Origin: Siphonodentalium dalli
Taxonomy: Eukaryota > Mollusca > Scaphopoda > Gadilida > Siphonodentaliidae
DNA length: 64,000 nt
Reading direction: 5' to 3'
Assembly (NCBI GenBank): GCA_032622095.1
Contig: CP136066.1
Location: 172,175,164-172,239,163, forward strand
Below the pieces are notes generated by a model. It searched no databases. It saw only the letters and a list, made by a program, of their open reading frames with translations, and was not told where the DNA came from. Every line of letters begins with the position of its first letter. The stretch's first letter is position 1. The translations under genes and the position numbers were made by a program. This document shows, piece after piece, positions 46,348-61,336 of this stretch.

Positions 46348-48842
46348 AGTGTGGCTAGGGTGATGAGGTGTAGGGTGTGGGGGTAGAGCGAACCCTATAT
46401 GTGATCGGATTGCGACAGCAAGTGGGTCAAAAGCAGCGTGATGAGGAATCCTTTCTTCCGACTTTGAAATCTTTCTTCGCCTCCCGAAAAACCTTAGACA
46501 CCCGGGCGGGTACCCATGCTTCCTCGAATTCGGCATATACATATACGACGGAGCCAGCGACTTTGTGAATACCACCTCGCCTTCGACTTCGGCGCGCGAC
46601 GGAGATCGGTTTGCCCGTCTTTAGCGGACAAATCTCCCAGTCGAAGGCTAAGTCTCAACAAATCGGAGTGAGGTTCATCTCGTACTGAGCAACATTACCG
46701 TACTGAGCAAGATTGTTTCGGACGGTTCGTCGACTCCCGTGAAGGAAAAGAAGGAAAGGCTGACATTTATATCAGTCAATTCCTTGAAGTTTCAGAGCCA
46801 ACTTTCGCCAGGTTTAGAATTTTCTAAACTTGCCCAGGCAACACCACGAGGAGGCAATTAGGGTCAGCTGACCCTAAAAGGTTGGCTGTTATTTGCCCAA
46901 CCGCCAATGCCCCCAGAAGGAAGGGAAAAGACCAGGGAAGGAGAAGGGAAAAGACCAGGATCTTCCCAAGTGACAAGGCAGTGATAGCAGTGATTCAGAA
47001 CCCCAAAAAAGAGAAGTAATTTCAGCCAAGAAAAGAAAACTTGTTCAAAAGAACGATGACGGTTTGGCTTTTAGTTGCCCACCCCCACAATGCCCCAGAG
47101 GGGAAGGGAAAAGAAATGTATGACCAAAGGGTGGAGTGGACTGATAAGACGCCAGTCATCCCGTCTTCGGCCAAAGACCAGGATCTTCCCCAGCGGCAGA
47201 TATAGCAGTAGTAGCAGAGTAGCAGTAGCAGTGATAGCAGAGTAGCAGAAGCAGTGATTCAGAAAGCAAAAAAAGATGGTGGGATCTTGGACATGGTTCG
47301 GAAAAGAAAAGTGCGAATTTACGACGCGGGAAGAAAACCAGGAAGAAATTGCAACAGCTCACACCTCGACACACGTTTCAGATCACTGAAGATGTCGAAT
47401 CTGAAGAAAGTTATATTCCATGTGGGCACTTGCCCCGCAGTTTTATTGTAAAAGCTTCCAAGTTGGCGGGCTGAATCAGAGGTAACTATATAAATTGTCG
47501 AATCTGAAGAAAGTTATATTCCATGTCGGCACTTGCCCCGCAGTTTTATTGTAAAAGCTTCAAGTTGGGGGGCTGAATCAGAGGTAACTATTTAAATTGA
47601 ATCGAATTTCAAGTAAATGAACGCAGACGTCAACCAAAGACGACAGAGGAGAGATTCCTGCATATATATTGGATATGGGTGGACGACAACGAGGAAGAAA
47701 TTGCAACAACAGCTCACAGAGATACCTTGGAATGGGACGCCAGCAGCCATGCCACAACCTCCATGAGAGGTAACTCGATAGTGGGATCGGACTCCGCCGC
47801 CTGTAAATAGGCCAAATCACCTGCGGGTGAATTTGATTCGTCTGTGGACGAATTAAGAACTCAAAGCGGGATGGGACTCATAAGATACATAATTTGATTA
47901 AATAAAATTCAAAACCACTTTTATCAATACTAGCTATTGATTCACTTAGGATACATCAGTTGACTAAAGCAAATTAAAATCCACTGGAATGCACACGGTC
48001 GATTCATATAATATACATACTTTGACTAATACAAATTCAAAACCGCTTGAGCCAACACTGTTGATTCACATAAGATACACCATTTTGTTTAAGAATATCC
48101 ACAACTACTCGAATCAATACCCTTCACAAGATAGATAACGTAAGTAAAGCAAATTCAAATCAACACTGTTGAATAACTTAAGATACATAATTTGATTACA
48201 GCAAATAAAAAAACACTCGAATCAATAAGATGTGTTCAATATAACGGAATAGTACAGCACCCCTTGGTAATATAGTCATAACGCGGTAACAACGAAGAGC
48301 GTCTGTAAGAAACATTTACAACCTGGAAATTTGCTGACTTTTGGCACGCTTTCTCGGAGTGCCCTTCATGACTGAAACTTCCTTGAATTTTGGAAAAACA
48401 TGCGCCAATGCATTCTCTTATATATGCAAATTTCCCATATATAAGAGAATTCACTGGTATACAAGTATAATGCAGCACCAGTGCAGTTCTCGTCATGAAA
48501 GGGATATCGCACTGTAGCTACGCATGTCGTGTATTTATAGACTTAAACTTATACCTCTTCTGAAATAACGTATACACGATCCGGATGATCCACGTCAGTT
48601 TAAGCCTTCGTGTACCGCACTCGAACAGTACAATTGCCCCAATTGCCACAAAATATTCGTATTTACATACCTGCCCAAAATACAGACAGTATAATAATAT
48701 ATTACGTATATCAATACACTATATAGAGTTCAAAACTGATATTGACGATATGACCACGTCGACGTTTGGTTTTGAACAGACCTGTTCATCTATAAACCAA
48801 TATTACCGGCATTGCATGCTTTCAGTGCATGATGAACTATGA
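46348..48842. repeat. Satellite unit 9 (B-like mosaic), 2,495 bp
   Basis: It has the B variants (CAACAAATCG, GGCTGTTATTTGCCC) plus AAATCGGAGTG, shared with unit 11. It also has ACACGTTTCAGATCACTG, shared with units 12 and 14, and ACTATATAAATTG and CCGCTTGAGCC, shared with unit 7. The rRNA relic is at 46627-46795. Confidence 0.95.
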
Positions 48843-51337
48843 AGTGTGGCTAGGGTGATGAGGTGTAGGGTGTGGGGGTAGAGCGAACCCTATATGTGAT
48901 CGGATTGCGACAGCAAGTGGGTCAAAAGCAGCGTGATGAGGAATCCTTTCTTCCGACTTTGAAATCTTTCTTCGCCTCCCGAAAAACCTTAGACACCCGG
49001 GCGGGTACCCATGCTTCCTCGAATTCGGCATATACATATACGACGGAGCCAGCGACTTTGTGAATACCACCTCGCCTTCGACTTCGGCGCGCGACGGAGA
49101 TCGGTTTGCCCGTCTTTAGCGGACAAATCTCCCAGTCGAAGGCTAAGTCTCAACAGATCGCAGTGAGGTTCATCTCGTACTGAGCAACATTACCGTACTG
49201 AGCAAGATTGTTTCGGACGGTTCGTCGACTCCCGTGAAGGAAAAGAAGGAAAGGCTGACATTTATATCCGTCAATTCCTTGAAGTTTCAGAGCCAACTTT
49301 CGCCAGGTTTAGAATTTTCTAAACTTGCCCAGGCAACACCACGAGGAGGCAATTAGGGTCGGCTGACCCTAAAAGGTTGGCTTTTATTTGCCCAACCCCC
49401 AATGCCCCCAGAAGGAAGGGAAAAGACCAGGGAAGGAGAAGGGAAAAGACCAGGATCTTCCCAAGTGACAAGGCAGTGATAGCAGTGATTCAGAACCCCA
49501 AAAAAGAGAAGTAATTTCCGCCAAGAAAAGAAAACTTGTTCAAAAGAACGATGACGGTTTGGCTTTTAGTTGCCCACCCCCACAATGCCCCAGAAGGGAA
49601 GGGAAAAGAAATGTATGACCAAAGGGTGGAGTGGACTGATAAGACGCCAGTCATCCCGTCTTCGGCCAAAGACCAGGATCTTCCCCAGCGGCAGATATAG
49701 CAGTAGTAGCAGAGTAGCAGTAGCAGTGATAGCAGAGTAGCAATAGCAGTGATTCAGAAAGCAAAAAAAGATGGTGGGATCTTGGACATGGTTCGGAAAA
49801 GAAAAGAGCGAATTTACGACGCGGAAAGAAAACCAGGAAGAAATTGCAACAGCTCACACCTCGACACACCTTTCAGATCATTGAAGATGTCGAATCTGAA
49901 GAAAGTTATATTCCATGTGGGCACTTGCCCCGCAGTTTTATTGTAAAAGCTTCCAAGTTGGCGGGCTGAATCAGAGGTAACTATTTAAATTGTCGAATCT
50001 GAAGAAAGTTATATTCCATGTGGGCACTTGCCCCGCAGTTTTATTGTAAAAGCTTCAAGTTGGGGGGCTGAATCAGAGGTAACTATTTAAATTGAATCGA
50101 ATTTCAAGTAAATGAACGCAGACGTCAACCAAAGACGACAGAGGAGAGATTCCTGCATATATATTGGATATGGGTGGACGACAACGAGGAAGAAATTGCA
50201 ACAACAGCTCACAGAGATACCTTGGAATGGGACGCCAGCAGCCATGCCACAACCTCCATGAGAGGTAACTCGATAGTGGGATCTGACTCCGCCGCCTGTA
50301 AATAGGCCAAATCACCTGCGGGTGAATTTGATTCGTCTGTGGACGAATTAAGAACTCAAAGCGGGATGGGACTCATAAGATACATAATTTGATTAAATAA
50401 AATTCAAAACCACTTTTATCAATACTAGCTATTGATTCACTTAGGATACATCAGTTGACTAAAGCAAATTAAAATCCACTGGAATGCACACGGTCGATTC
50501 ATATAATATACATACTTTGACTAATACAAATTCAAAACCGCTCGAGCCAACACTGTTGATTCACATAAGATACACCATTTTGTTTAAGAATATCCACAAC
50601 TACTCGAATCAATACCCTTCACAAGATAGATAACGTAAGTAAAGCAAATTCAAATCAACACTGTTGAATAACTTAAGATACATAATTTGATTACAGCAAA
50701 TAAAAAAACACTCGAGTCAATAAGATGTGTTCAATATAACGGAATAGTACAGCACCCCTTGGTAATATAGTCATAACGCGGTAACAACGAAGAGCGTCTG
50801 TAAGAAACATTTACAACCTGGAAATTTGCTGACTTTTGGCACGCTTTCTCGGAGTGCCCTTCATGACTGAAACTTCCTTGAATTTTGGAAAAACATGCGC
50901 CAATGCATTCTCTTATATATGCAAATTTCCCATATATAAGAGAATTCACTGGTATACAAGTATAATGCAGCACCAGTGCAGTTTTCGTCATGAAAGGGAT
51001 ATCGCACTGTAGCTACGCATGTCGTGTATTTATAGACTTAAACTTATACCTCTTCTGAAATAACGTATACACGATCCGGATGATCCACGTCAGTTTAAGC
51101 CTTCGTGTACCGCACTCGAACAGTACAATTGCCCAAATTGCCACAAAATATTCGTATTTACATACCTGCCCAAAATACAGACAGTATAATAATATATTAC
51201 GTATATCAATACACTATATAGAGTTCAAAACTGATATTGACGATATGACCACGTCGACGTTTGGTTTTGAACAGACCTGTTCATCTATAAACCATTATTA
51301 CCGGCATTGCATGCTTTCAGTGCATGATGAACTATGA
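48843..51337. repeat. Satellite unit 10 (A-like), 2,495 bp
   Basis: It carries the same variants as unit 8: GGATCTGACTCC and CCATTATTACC, but AAAAAAGATGG instead of the AAAACAGATGG of units 1 and 4. The rRNA relic is at 49122-49290. Confidence 0.95.
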
Positions 51338-53831
51338 AGTGTGGCTAGGGTGATGAGGTGTAGGGTGTGGGGGTAGAGCGAACCCTATATGTGATCGGAT
51401 TGCGACAGCAAGTGGGTCAAAAGCAGCGTGATGAGGAATCCTTTCTTCCGACTTTGAAATCTTTCTTCGCCTCCCGAAAAACCTTAGACACCCGGGCGGG
51501 TACCCATGCTTCCTCGAATTCGGCATATACATATACGACGGAGCCAGCGACTTTGTGAATACCACCTCGCCTTCGACTTCGGCGCGCGACGGAGATCGGT
51601 TTGCCCGTCTTTAGCGGACAAATCTCCCAGTCGAAGGCTAAGTCTCAACAAATCGGAGTGAGGTTCATCTCGTACTGAGCAACATTACCGTACTGAGCAA
51701 GATTGTTTCGGACGGTTCGTCGACTCCCGTGAAGGAAAAGAAGGAAAGGCTGACATTTATATCAGTCAATTCCTTGAAGTTTCAGAGCCAACTTTCGCCA
51801 GGTTTAGAATTTTCTAAACTTGCCCAGGCAACACCACGAGGAGGCAATTAGGGTCAGCTGACCCTAAAAGGTTGGCTGTTATTTGCCCAACCGCCAATGC
51901 CCCCAGAAGGAAGGGAAAAGACCAGGGAAGGAGAAGGGAAAAGACCAGGATCTTCCCAAGTGACAAGGCAGTGATAGCAGTGATTCAGAACCCCAAAAAA
52001 GAGAAGTAATTTCAGCCAAGAAAAGAAAACTTGTTCAAAAGAACGATGACGGTTTGGCTTTTAGTTGCCCACCCCCACAATGCCCCAGAGGGGAAGGGAA
52101 AAGAAATGTATGACCAAAGGGTGGAGTGGACTGATAAGACGCCAGTCATCCCGTCTTCGGCCAAAGACCAGGATCTTCCCCAGCGGCAGATATAGCAGTA
52201 GTAGCAGAGTAGCAGTAGCAGTGATAGCAGAGTAGCAGTAGCAGTGATTCAGAAAGCAAAAAAAGATGGTGGGATCTTGGACATGGTTCGGAAAAGAAAA
52301 GTGCGAATTTACGACGCGGGAAGAAAACCAGGAAGAAATTGCAACAGCTCACACCTCGACACACCTTTCAGATCATTGAAGATGTCGAATCTGAAGAAAG
52401 TTATATTCCATGTGGGCACTTGCCCCGCAGTTTTATTGTAAAAGCTTCAAGTTGGCGGGCTGAATCAGAGGTAACTATTTAAATTGTCGAATCTGAAGAA
52501 AGTTATATTCCATGTGGGCACTTGGCCCGCAGTTTTATTGTAAAAGCTTCAAGTTGGCGGGCTGAATCAGAGGTAACTATTTAAATTGAATCGAATTTCA
52601 AGTAAATGAACGCAGACGTCAACCAAAGACGACAGAGGAGAGATTCCTGCATATATATTGGATATGGGTGGACGACAACGAGGAAGAAATTGCAACAACA
52701 GCTCACAGAGATACCTTGGAATGGGACGCCAGCAGCCATGCCACAACCTCCATGAGAGGTAACTCGATAGTGGGATCGGACTCCGCCGCCTGTAAATAGG
52801 CCAAATCACCTGCGGGTGAATTTGATTCGTCTGTGGACGAATTAAGAACTCAAAGCGGGATGGGACTCATAAGATACATAATTTGATTAAATAAAATTCA
52901 AAACCACTTTTATCAATACTAGCTATTGATTCACTTAGGATACATCAGTTGACTAAAGCAAATTAAAATCCACTGGAATGCACACGGTCGATTCATATAA
53001 TATACATACTTTGACTAATACAAATTCAAAACCGCTCGAGCCAACACTGTTGATTCACATAAGATACACCATTTTGTTTAAGAATATCCACAACTACTCG
53101 AATCAATACCCTTCACAAGATAGATAACGTAAGTAAAGCAAATTCAAATCAACACTGTTGAATAACTTAAGATACATAATTTGATTACAGCAAATAAAAA
53201 AACACTCGAATCAATAAGATGTGTTCAATATAACGGAATAGTACAGCACCCCTTGGTAATATAGTCATAACGCGGTAACAACGAAGAGCGTCTGTAAGAA
53301 ACATTTACAACCTGGAAATTTGCTGACTTTTGGCACGCTTTCTCGGAGTGCCCTTCATGACTGAAACTTCCTTGAATTTTGGAAAAACATGCGCCAATGC
53401 ATTCTCTTATATATGCAAATTTCCCATATATAAGAGAATTCACTGGTATACAAGTATAATGCAGCACCAGTGCAGTTCTCGTCATGAAAGGGATATCGCA
53501 CTGTAGCTACGCATGTCGTGTATTTATAGACTTAAACTTATACCTCTTCTGAAATAACGTATACACGATCCGGATGATCCACGTCAGTTTAAGCCTTCGT
53601 GTACCGCACTCGAACAGTACAATTGCCCCAATTGCCACAAAATATTCGTATTTACATACCTGCCCAAAATACAGACAGTATAATAATATATTACGTATAT
53701 CAATACACTATATAGAGTTCAAAACTGATATTGACGATATGACCACGTCGACGTTTGGTTTTGAACAGACCTGTTCATCTATAAACCAATATTACCGGCA
53801 TTGCATGCTTTCAGTGCATGATGAACTATGA
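51338..53831. repeat. Satellite unit 11 (B-like), 2,494 bp
   Basis: It has the B variants with AAATCGGAGTG and CCCAGAGGGGAAGG, both shared with unit 9. The second 103-bp copy has CACTTGGCCCGC, shared with unit 13. The rRNA relic is at 51617-51785. Confidence 0.95.
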
Positions 53832-56349
53832 AGTGTGGCTAGGGTGATGAGGTGTAGGGTGTGGGGGTAGAGCGAACCCTATATGTGATCGGATTGCGAC
53901 AGCAAGTGGGTCAAAAGCAGCGTGATGAGGAATCCTTTCTTCCGACTTTGAAATCTTTCTTCGCCTCCCGAAAAACCTTAGACACCCGGGCGGGTACCCA
54001 TGCTTCCTCGAATTCGGCATATACACATACGACGGAGCCAGCGACTTTGTGAATACCACCTCGCCTTCGACTTCGGCGCGCGACGGAGATCGGTTTGCCC
54101 GTCTTTAGCGGACAAATCTCCCAGTCGAAGGCTAAGTCTCAACAGATCGCAGTGAGGTTCATCTCGTACTGAGCAACATTACCGTACTGAGCAAGATTGT
54201 TTCGGACGGTTCGTCGACTCCCGTGAAGGAAAAGAAGGAAAGGCTGACATTTATATCCGTCAATTCCTTGAAGTTTCAGAGCCAACTTTCGCCAGGTTTA
54301 GAATTTTCTAAACTTGCCCAGGCAACACCACGAGGAGGCAATTAGGGTCGGCTGACCCTAAAAGGTTGGCTTTTATTTGCCCAACCCCCAATGCCCCCAG
54401 AAGGAAGGGAAAAGACCAGGGAAGGAGAAGGGAAAAGACCAGGATCTTCCCAAGTGACAAGGCAGTGATAGCAGTGATTCAGAACCCCAAAAAAGAGAAG
54501 TAATTTCAGCCAAGAAAAGAAAACTTGTTCAAAAGAACGATGACGGTTTGGCTTTTAGTTGCCCACCCCCACAATGCCCCAGAAGGGAAGGGAAAAGAAA
54601 TGTATGACCAAAGGGTGGAGTGGACTGATAAGACGCCAGTCATCCCGTCTTCGGCCAAAGACCAGGATCTTCCCCAGCGGCAGATATAGCAGTAGTAGCA
54701 GAGTAGCAGTAGCAGTGATAGCAGAGTAGCAGTAGCAGTGATAGCAGAGTAGCAATAGCAGTGATTCAGAAAGCAAAAAAAGATGGTGGGATCTTGGACA
54801 TGGTTCGGAAAAGAAAAGTGCGAATTTACGACGCGGGAAGAAAACCAGGAAGAAATTGCAACAGCTCACACCTCGACACACGTTTCAGATCACTGAAGAT
54901 GTCGAATCTGAAGAAAGTTATATTCCATGTGGGCACTTGCCCCGCAGTTTTATTGTAAAAGCTTCCAAGTTGGCGGGCTGAATCAGAGGTAACTATTTAA
55001 ATTGTCGAATCTGAAGAAAGTTATATTCCATGTGGGCACTTGCCCCGCAGTTTTATTGTAAAAGCTTCAAGTTGGGGGGCTGAATCAGAGGTAACTATTT
55101 AAATTGAATCGAATTTCAAGTAAATGAACGCAGACGTCAACCAAAGACGACAGAGGAGAGATTCCTGCATATATATTGGATATGGGTGGACGACAACGAG
55201 GAAGAAATTGCAACAACAGCTCACAGAGATACCTTGGAATGGGACGCCAGCAGCCATGCCACAACCTCCATGAGAGGTAACTCGATAGTGGGATCTGACT
55301 CCGCCGCCTGTAAATAGGCCAAATCACCTGCGGGTGAATTTGATTCGTCTGTGGACGAATTAAGAACTCTAAGCGGGATGGGACTCATAAGATACATAAT
55401 TTGATTAAATAAAATTCAAAACCACTTTTATCAATACTAGCTATTGATTCACTTAGGATACATCAGTTGACTAAAGCAAATTAAAATCCACTGGAATGCA
55501 CACGGTCGATTCATATAATATACATACTTTGACTAATACAAATTCAAAACCGCTCGAGCCAACACTGTTGATTCACATAAGATACACCATTTTGTTTAAG
55601 AATATCCACAACTACTCGAATCAATACCCTTCACAAGATAGATAACGTAAGTAAAGCAAATTCAAATCAACACTGTTGAATAACTTAAGATACATAATTT
55701 GATTACAGCAAATAAAAAAACACTCGAATCAATAAGATGTGTTCAATATAACGGAATAGTACAGCACCCCTTGGTAATATAGTCATAACGCGGTAACAAC
55801 GAAGAGCGTCTGTAAGAAACATTTACAACCTGGAAATTTGCTGACTTTTGGCACGCTTTCTCGGAGTGCCCTTCATGACTGAAAATTCCGTGAATTTTGG
55901 AAAAACATGCGCCAATGCATTCTCTTATATATGCAAATTTCCCATATATAAGAGAATTCACTGGTATACAAGTATAATGCAGCACCAGTGCAGTTCTCGT
56001 CATGAAAGGGATATCGCACTGTAGCTACGCATGTCGTGTATTTATATACTTAAACTTATACCTCTTCTGAAATAACGTATACACGATCCGGATGATCCAC
56101 GTCAGTTTAAGCCTTCGTGTACCGCACTCGAACAGTACAATTGCCCCAATTGCCACAAAATATTCGTATTTACATACCTGCCCAAAATACAGACAGTATA
56201 ATAATATATTACGTATATCAATACACTATATAGAGTTCAAAACTGATATTGACGATATGACCACGTCGACGTTTGGTTTTGAACAGACCTGTTCATCTAT
56301 AAACCAATATTACCGGCATTGCATGCTTTCAGTGCATGATGAACTATGA
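53832..56349. repeat. Satellite unit 12 (subtype E), 2,518 bp
   Basis: Subtype E is marked by TACACATACGACGG, ACACGTTTCAGATCACTG, GAACTCTAAGCGG and GAAAATTCCGTG. It is 24 bp longer than normal because the GCAGTA-type block contains an extra GTAGCAGTAGCAGTGATAGC-type segment near 54,730. The rRNA relic is at 54111-54279. Confidence 0.95.
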
Positions 56350-58841
56350 AGTGTGGCTAGGGTGATGAGGTGTATGGTGTGGGGGTAGAGCGAACCCTAT
56401 ATGTGATCGGATTGCGACAGCAAGTGGGTCAAAAGCAGCGTGATGAGGAATCCTTTCTTCCGACTTTGAAATCTTTCTTCGCCTCCCGAAAAACCTTAGA
56501 CACCCGGGCGGGTACCCATGCTTCCTCGAATTCGGCATATACATATACGACGGAGCCAGCGACTTTGTGAATACCACCTCGCCTTCGACTTCGGCGCGCG
56601 ACGGAGATCGGTTTGCCCGTCTTTAGCGGACAAATCTCCCAGTCGAAGGCTAAGTCTCAACAGATCGCAGTGAGGTTCATCTCGTACTGAGCAACATTAC
56701 CGTACTGAGCAAGATTGTTTCGGACAGTTCGTCGACTCCCGTGAAGGAAAAGAAGGAAAGGCTGACATTTATATCCGTCAATTCCTTGAAGTTTCAGAGC
56801 CAACTTTCGCCAGGTTTAGAATTTTCTAAACTTGCCCAGGCAACACCACGAGGAGGCAATTAGGGTCGGCTGACCCTAAAAGGTTGGCTTTTATTTGCCC
56901 ACCCCCAATGCCCCAGAAGGAAGGGAAAAGACCAGGGAATGAGAAGGGAAAAGACCAGGATCTTCCCAAGTGACAAGGCAGTGATAGCAGTGATTCAGAA
57001 CCCCAAAAAAGAGAAGTAATTTCAGCCAAGAAAAGAAAACTTGTTCAAAAGAACGATGACGGTTTGGCTTTTAGTTGCCCACCCCCACAATGCCCCAGAA
57101 GGGAAGGGAAAAGAAATGTATGACCAAAGGGTGGAGTGGACTGATAAGACGCCAGTCACCCCGTCTTCGGCCAAAGACCAGGATCTTCCCCAGCGGCAGA
57201 TATAGCAGTAGTAGCAGAGTAGCAGTAGCAGTGATAGCAGAGTAGCAGTAGCAGTGATTCAGAAAGCAAAAAAAGATGGTGGGATCTTGGACATGGTTCG
57301 GAAAAGAAAAGTGCGAATTTACGACGCGGGAAGAAAACCAGGAAGAAATTGCAACAGCTCACACCTCGACACACCTTTCAGATCATTGAAGATGTCGAAT
57401 CTGAAGAAAGTTATATTCCATGTGGGCACTTGCCCCGCAGTTTTATTGTAAAAGCTTCAAGTTGGCGGGCTGAATCAGAGGTAACTATTTAAATTGTCGA
57501 ATCTGAAGAAAGTTATATTCCATGTGGGCACTTGGCCCGCAGTTTTATTGTAAAAGCTTCAAGTTGGCGGGCTGAATCAGAGGTAACTATTTAAATTGAA
57601 TCGAATTTCAAGTAAATGAACGCAGACGTCAACCAAAGACGACAGAGGAGAGATTCCTGCATATATATTGGATATGGGTGGACGACAACGAGGAAGAAAT
57701 TGCAACAACAGCTCACAGAGATACCTTGGAATGGGATGCCAGCAGCCATGCCACAACCTCCATGAGAGGTAACTCGATAGTGGGATCGGACTCCGCCGCC
57801 TGTAAATAGGCCAAATCACCTGCGGGTGAATTTGATTCGTCTGTGGATGAATTAAGAACTCAAAGCGGGATGGGACTCATAAGATACATAATTTGATTAA
57901 ATAAAATTCAAAACCACTTTTATCAATACTAGCTATTGATTCACTTAGGATACATCAGTTGACTAAAGCAAATTAAAATCCACTGGAATGCACACGGTCG
58001 ATTCATATAATATACATACTTTGACTAATACAAATTCAAAACCGCTCGAGCCAACACTGTTGATTCACATAAGATACACCATTTTGTTTAAGAATATCCA
58101 CAACTACTCGAATCAATACCCTTCACAAGATAGATAACGTAAGTAAAGCAAATTCAAATCAACACTGTTGAATAACTTAAGATACATAATTTGATTACAG
58201 CAAATAAAAAAACACTCGAATCAATAAGATGTGTTCAATATAACGGAATAGTACAGCACCCCTTGGTAATATAGTCATAACGCGGTAACAACGAAGAGCG
58301 TCTGTAAGAAACATTTACAACCTGGAAATTTGCTGACTTTTGGCACGCTTTCTCGGAGTGCCCTTCATGACTGAAACTTCCTTGAATTTTGGAAAAACAT
58401 GCGCCAATGCATTCTCTTATATATGCAAATTTCCCATATATAAGAGAATTCACTGGTATACAAGTATAATGCAGCACCAGTGCAGTTCTCGTCATGAAAG
58501 GGATATCGCACTGTAGCTACGCATGTCGTGTATTTATAGACTTAAACTTATACCTCTTCTGAAATAACGTATACACGATCCGGATGATCCACGTCAGTTT
58601 AAGCCTTCGTGTACCGCACTCGAACAGTACAATTGCCCCAATTGCCACAAAATATTCGTATTTACATACCTGCCCAAAATACAGACAGTATAATAATATA
58701 TTACGTATATCAATACACTATATAGAGTTCAAAACTGATATTGACGATATGACCACGTCGACGTTTGGTTTTGAACAGACCTGTTCATCTATAAACCAAT
58801 ATTACCGGCATTGCATGCTTTCAGTGCATGATGAACTATGA
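56350..58841. repeat. Satellite unit 13 (subtype F), 2,492 bp
   Basis: Subtype F is marked by GTGTATGGTGTG, GGACAGTTCG, the C-like deletions with TGAGAAGG, and CAGTCACCCCG. The rRNA relic is at 56629-56797. Confidence 0.95.
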
Positions 58842-61336
58842 AGTGTGGCTAGGGTGATGAGGTGTAGGGTGTGGGGGTAGAGCGAACCCTATATGTGATC
58901 GGATTGCGACAGCAAGTGGGTCAAAAGCAGCGTGATGAGGAATCCTTTCTTCCGACTTTGAAATCTTTCTTCGCCTCCCGAAAAACCTTAGACACCCGGG
59001 CGGGTACCCATGCTTCCTCGAATTCGGCATATACACATACGACGGAGCCAGCGACTTTGTGAATACCACCTCGCCTTCGACTTCGGCGCGCGACGGAGAT
59101 CGGTTTGCCCGTCTTTAGCGGACAAATCTCCCAGTCGAAGGCTAAGTCTCAACAGATCGCAGTGAGGTTCATCTCGTACTGAGCAACATTACCGTACTGA
59201 GCAAGATTGTTTCGGACGGTTCGTCGACTCCCGTGAAGGAAAAGAAGGAAAGGCTGACATTTATATCCGTCAATTCCTTGAAGTTTCAGAGCCAACTTTC
59301 GCCAGGTTTAGAATTTTCTAAACTTGCCCAGGCAACACCACGAGGAGGCAATTAGGGTCGGCTGACCCTAAAAGGTTGGCTTTTATTTGCCCAACCCCCA
59401 ATGCCCCCAGAAGGAAGGGAAAAGACCAGGGAAGGAGAAGGGAAAAGACCAGGATCTTCCCAAGTGACAAGGCAGTGATAGCAGTGATTCAGAACCCCAA
59501 AAAAGAGAAGTAATTTCAGCCAAGAAAAGAAAACTTGTTCAAAAGAACGATGACGGTTTGGCTTTTAGTTGCCCACCCCCACAATGCCCCAGAAGGGAAG
59601 GGAAAAGAAATGTATGACCAAAGGGTGGAGTGGACTGATAAGACGCCAGTCATCCCGTCTTCGGCCAAAGACCAGGATCTTCCCCAGCGGCAGATATAGC
59701 AGTAGTAGCAGAGTAGCAGTAGCAGTGATAGCAGAGTAGCAATAGCAGTGATTCAGAAAGCAAAAAAAGATGGTGGGATCTTGGACATGGTTCGGAAAAG
59801 AAAAGTGCGAATTTACGACGCGGGAAGAAAACCAGGAAGAAATTGCAACAGCTCACACCTCGACACACGTTTCAGATCACTGAAGATGTCGAATCTGAAG
59901 AAAGTTATATTCCATGTGGGCACTTGCCCCGCAGTTTTATTGTAAAAGCTTCCAAGTTGGCGGGCTGAATCAGAGGTAACTATTTAAATTGTCGAATCTG
60001 AAGAAAGTTATATTCCATGTGGGCACTTGCCCCGCAGTTTTATTGTAAAAGCTTCAAGTTGGGGGGCTGAATCAGAGGTAACTATTTAAATTGAATCGAA
60101 TTTCAAGTAAATGAACGCAGACGTCAACCAAAGACGACAGAGGAGAGATTCCTGCATATATATTGGATATGGGTGGACGACAACGAGGAAGAAATTGCAA
60201 CAACAGCTCACAGAGATACCTTGGAATGGGACGCCAGCAGCCATGCCACAACCTCCATGAGAGGTAACTCGATAGTGGGATCTGACTCCGCCGCCTGTAA
60301 ATAGGCCAAATCACCTGCGGGTGAATTTGATTCGTCTGTGGACGAATTAAGAACTCTAAGCGGGATGGGACTCATAAGATACATAATTTGATTAAATAAA
60401 ATTCAAAACCACTTTTATCAATACTAGCTATTGATTCACTTAGGATACATCAGTTGACTAAAGCAAATTAAAATCCACTGGAATGCACACGGTCGATTCA
60501 TATAATATACATACTTTGACTAATACAAATTCAAAACCGCTCGAGCCAACACTGTTGAATCACATAAGATACACCATTTTGTTTAAGAATATCCACAACT
60601 ACTCGAATCAATACCCTTCACAAGATAGATAACGTAAGTAAAGCAAATTCAAATCAACACTGTTGAATAACTTAAGATACATAATTTGATTACAGCAAAT
60701 AAAAAAACACTCGAATCAATAAGATGTGTTCAATATAACGGAATAGTACAGCACCCCTTGGTAATATAGTCATAACGCGGTAACAACGAAGAGCGTCTGT
60801 AAGAAACATTTACAACCTGGAAATTTGCTGACTTTTGGCACGCTTTCTCGGAGTGCCCTTCATGACTGAAAATTCCGTGAATTTTGGAAAAACATGCGCC
60901 AATGCATTCTCTTATATATGCAAATTTCCCATATATAAGAGAATTCACTGGTATACAAGTATAATGCAGCACCAGTGCAGTTCTCGTCATGAAAGGGATA
61001 TCGCACTGTAGCTACGCATGTCGTGTATTTATATACTTAAACTTATACCTCTTCTGAAATAACGTATACACGATCCGGATGATCCACGTCAGTTTAAGCC
61101 TTCGTGTACCGCACTCGAACAGTACAATTGCCCCAATTGCCACAAAATATTCGTATTTACATACCTGCCCAAAATACAGACAGTATAATAATATATTACG
61201 TATATCAATACACTATATAGAGTTCAAAACTGATATTGACGATATGACCACGTCGACGTTTGGTTTTGAACAGACCTGTTCATCTATAAACCAATATTAC
61301 CGGCATTGCATGCTTTCAGTGCATGATGAACTATGA
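58842..61336. repeat. Satellite unit 14 (subtype E), 2,495 bp
   Basis: It carries the same diagnostic variants as unit 12 but without the 24-bp expansion. The rRNA relic is at 59121-59289. Confidence 0.95.
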
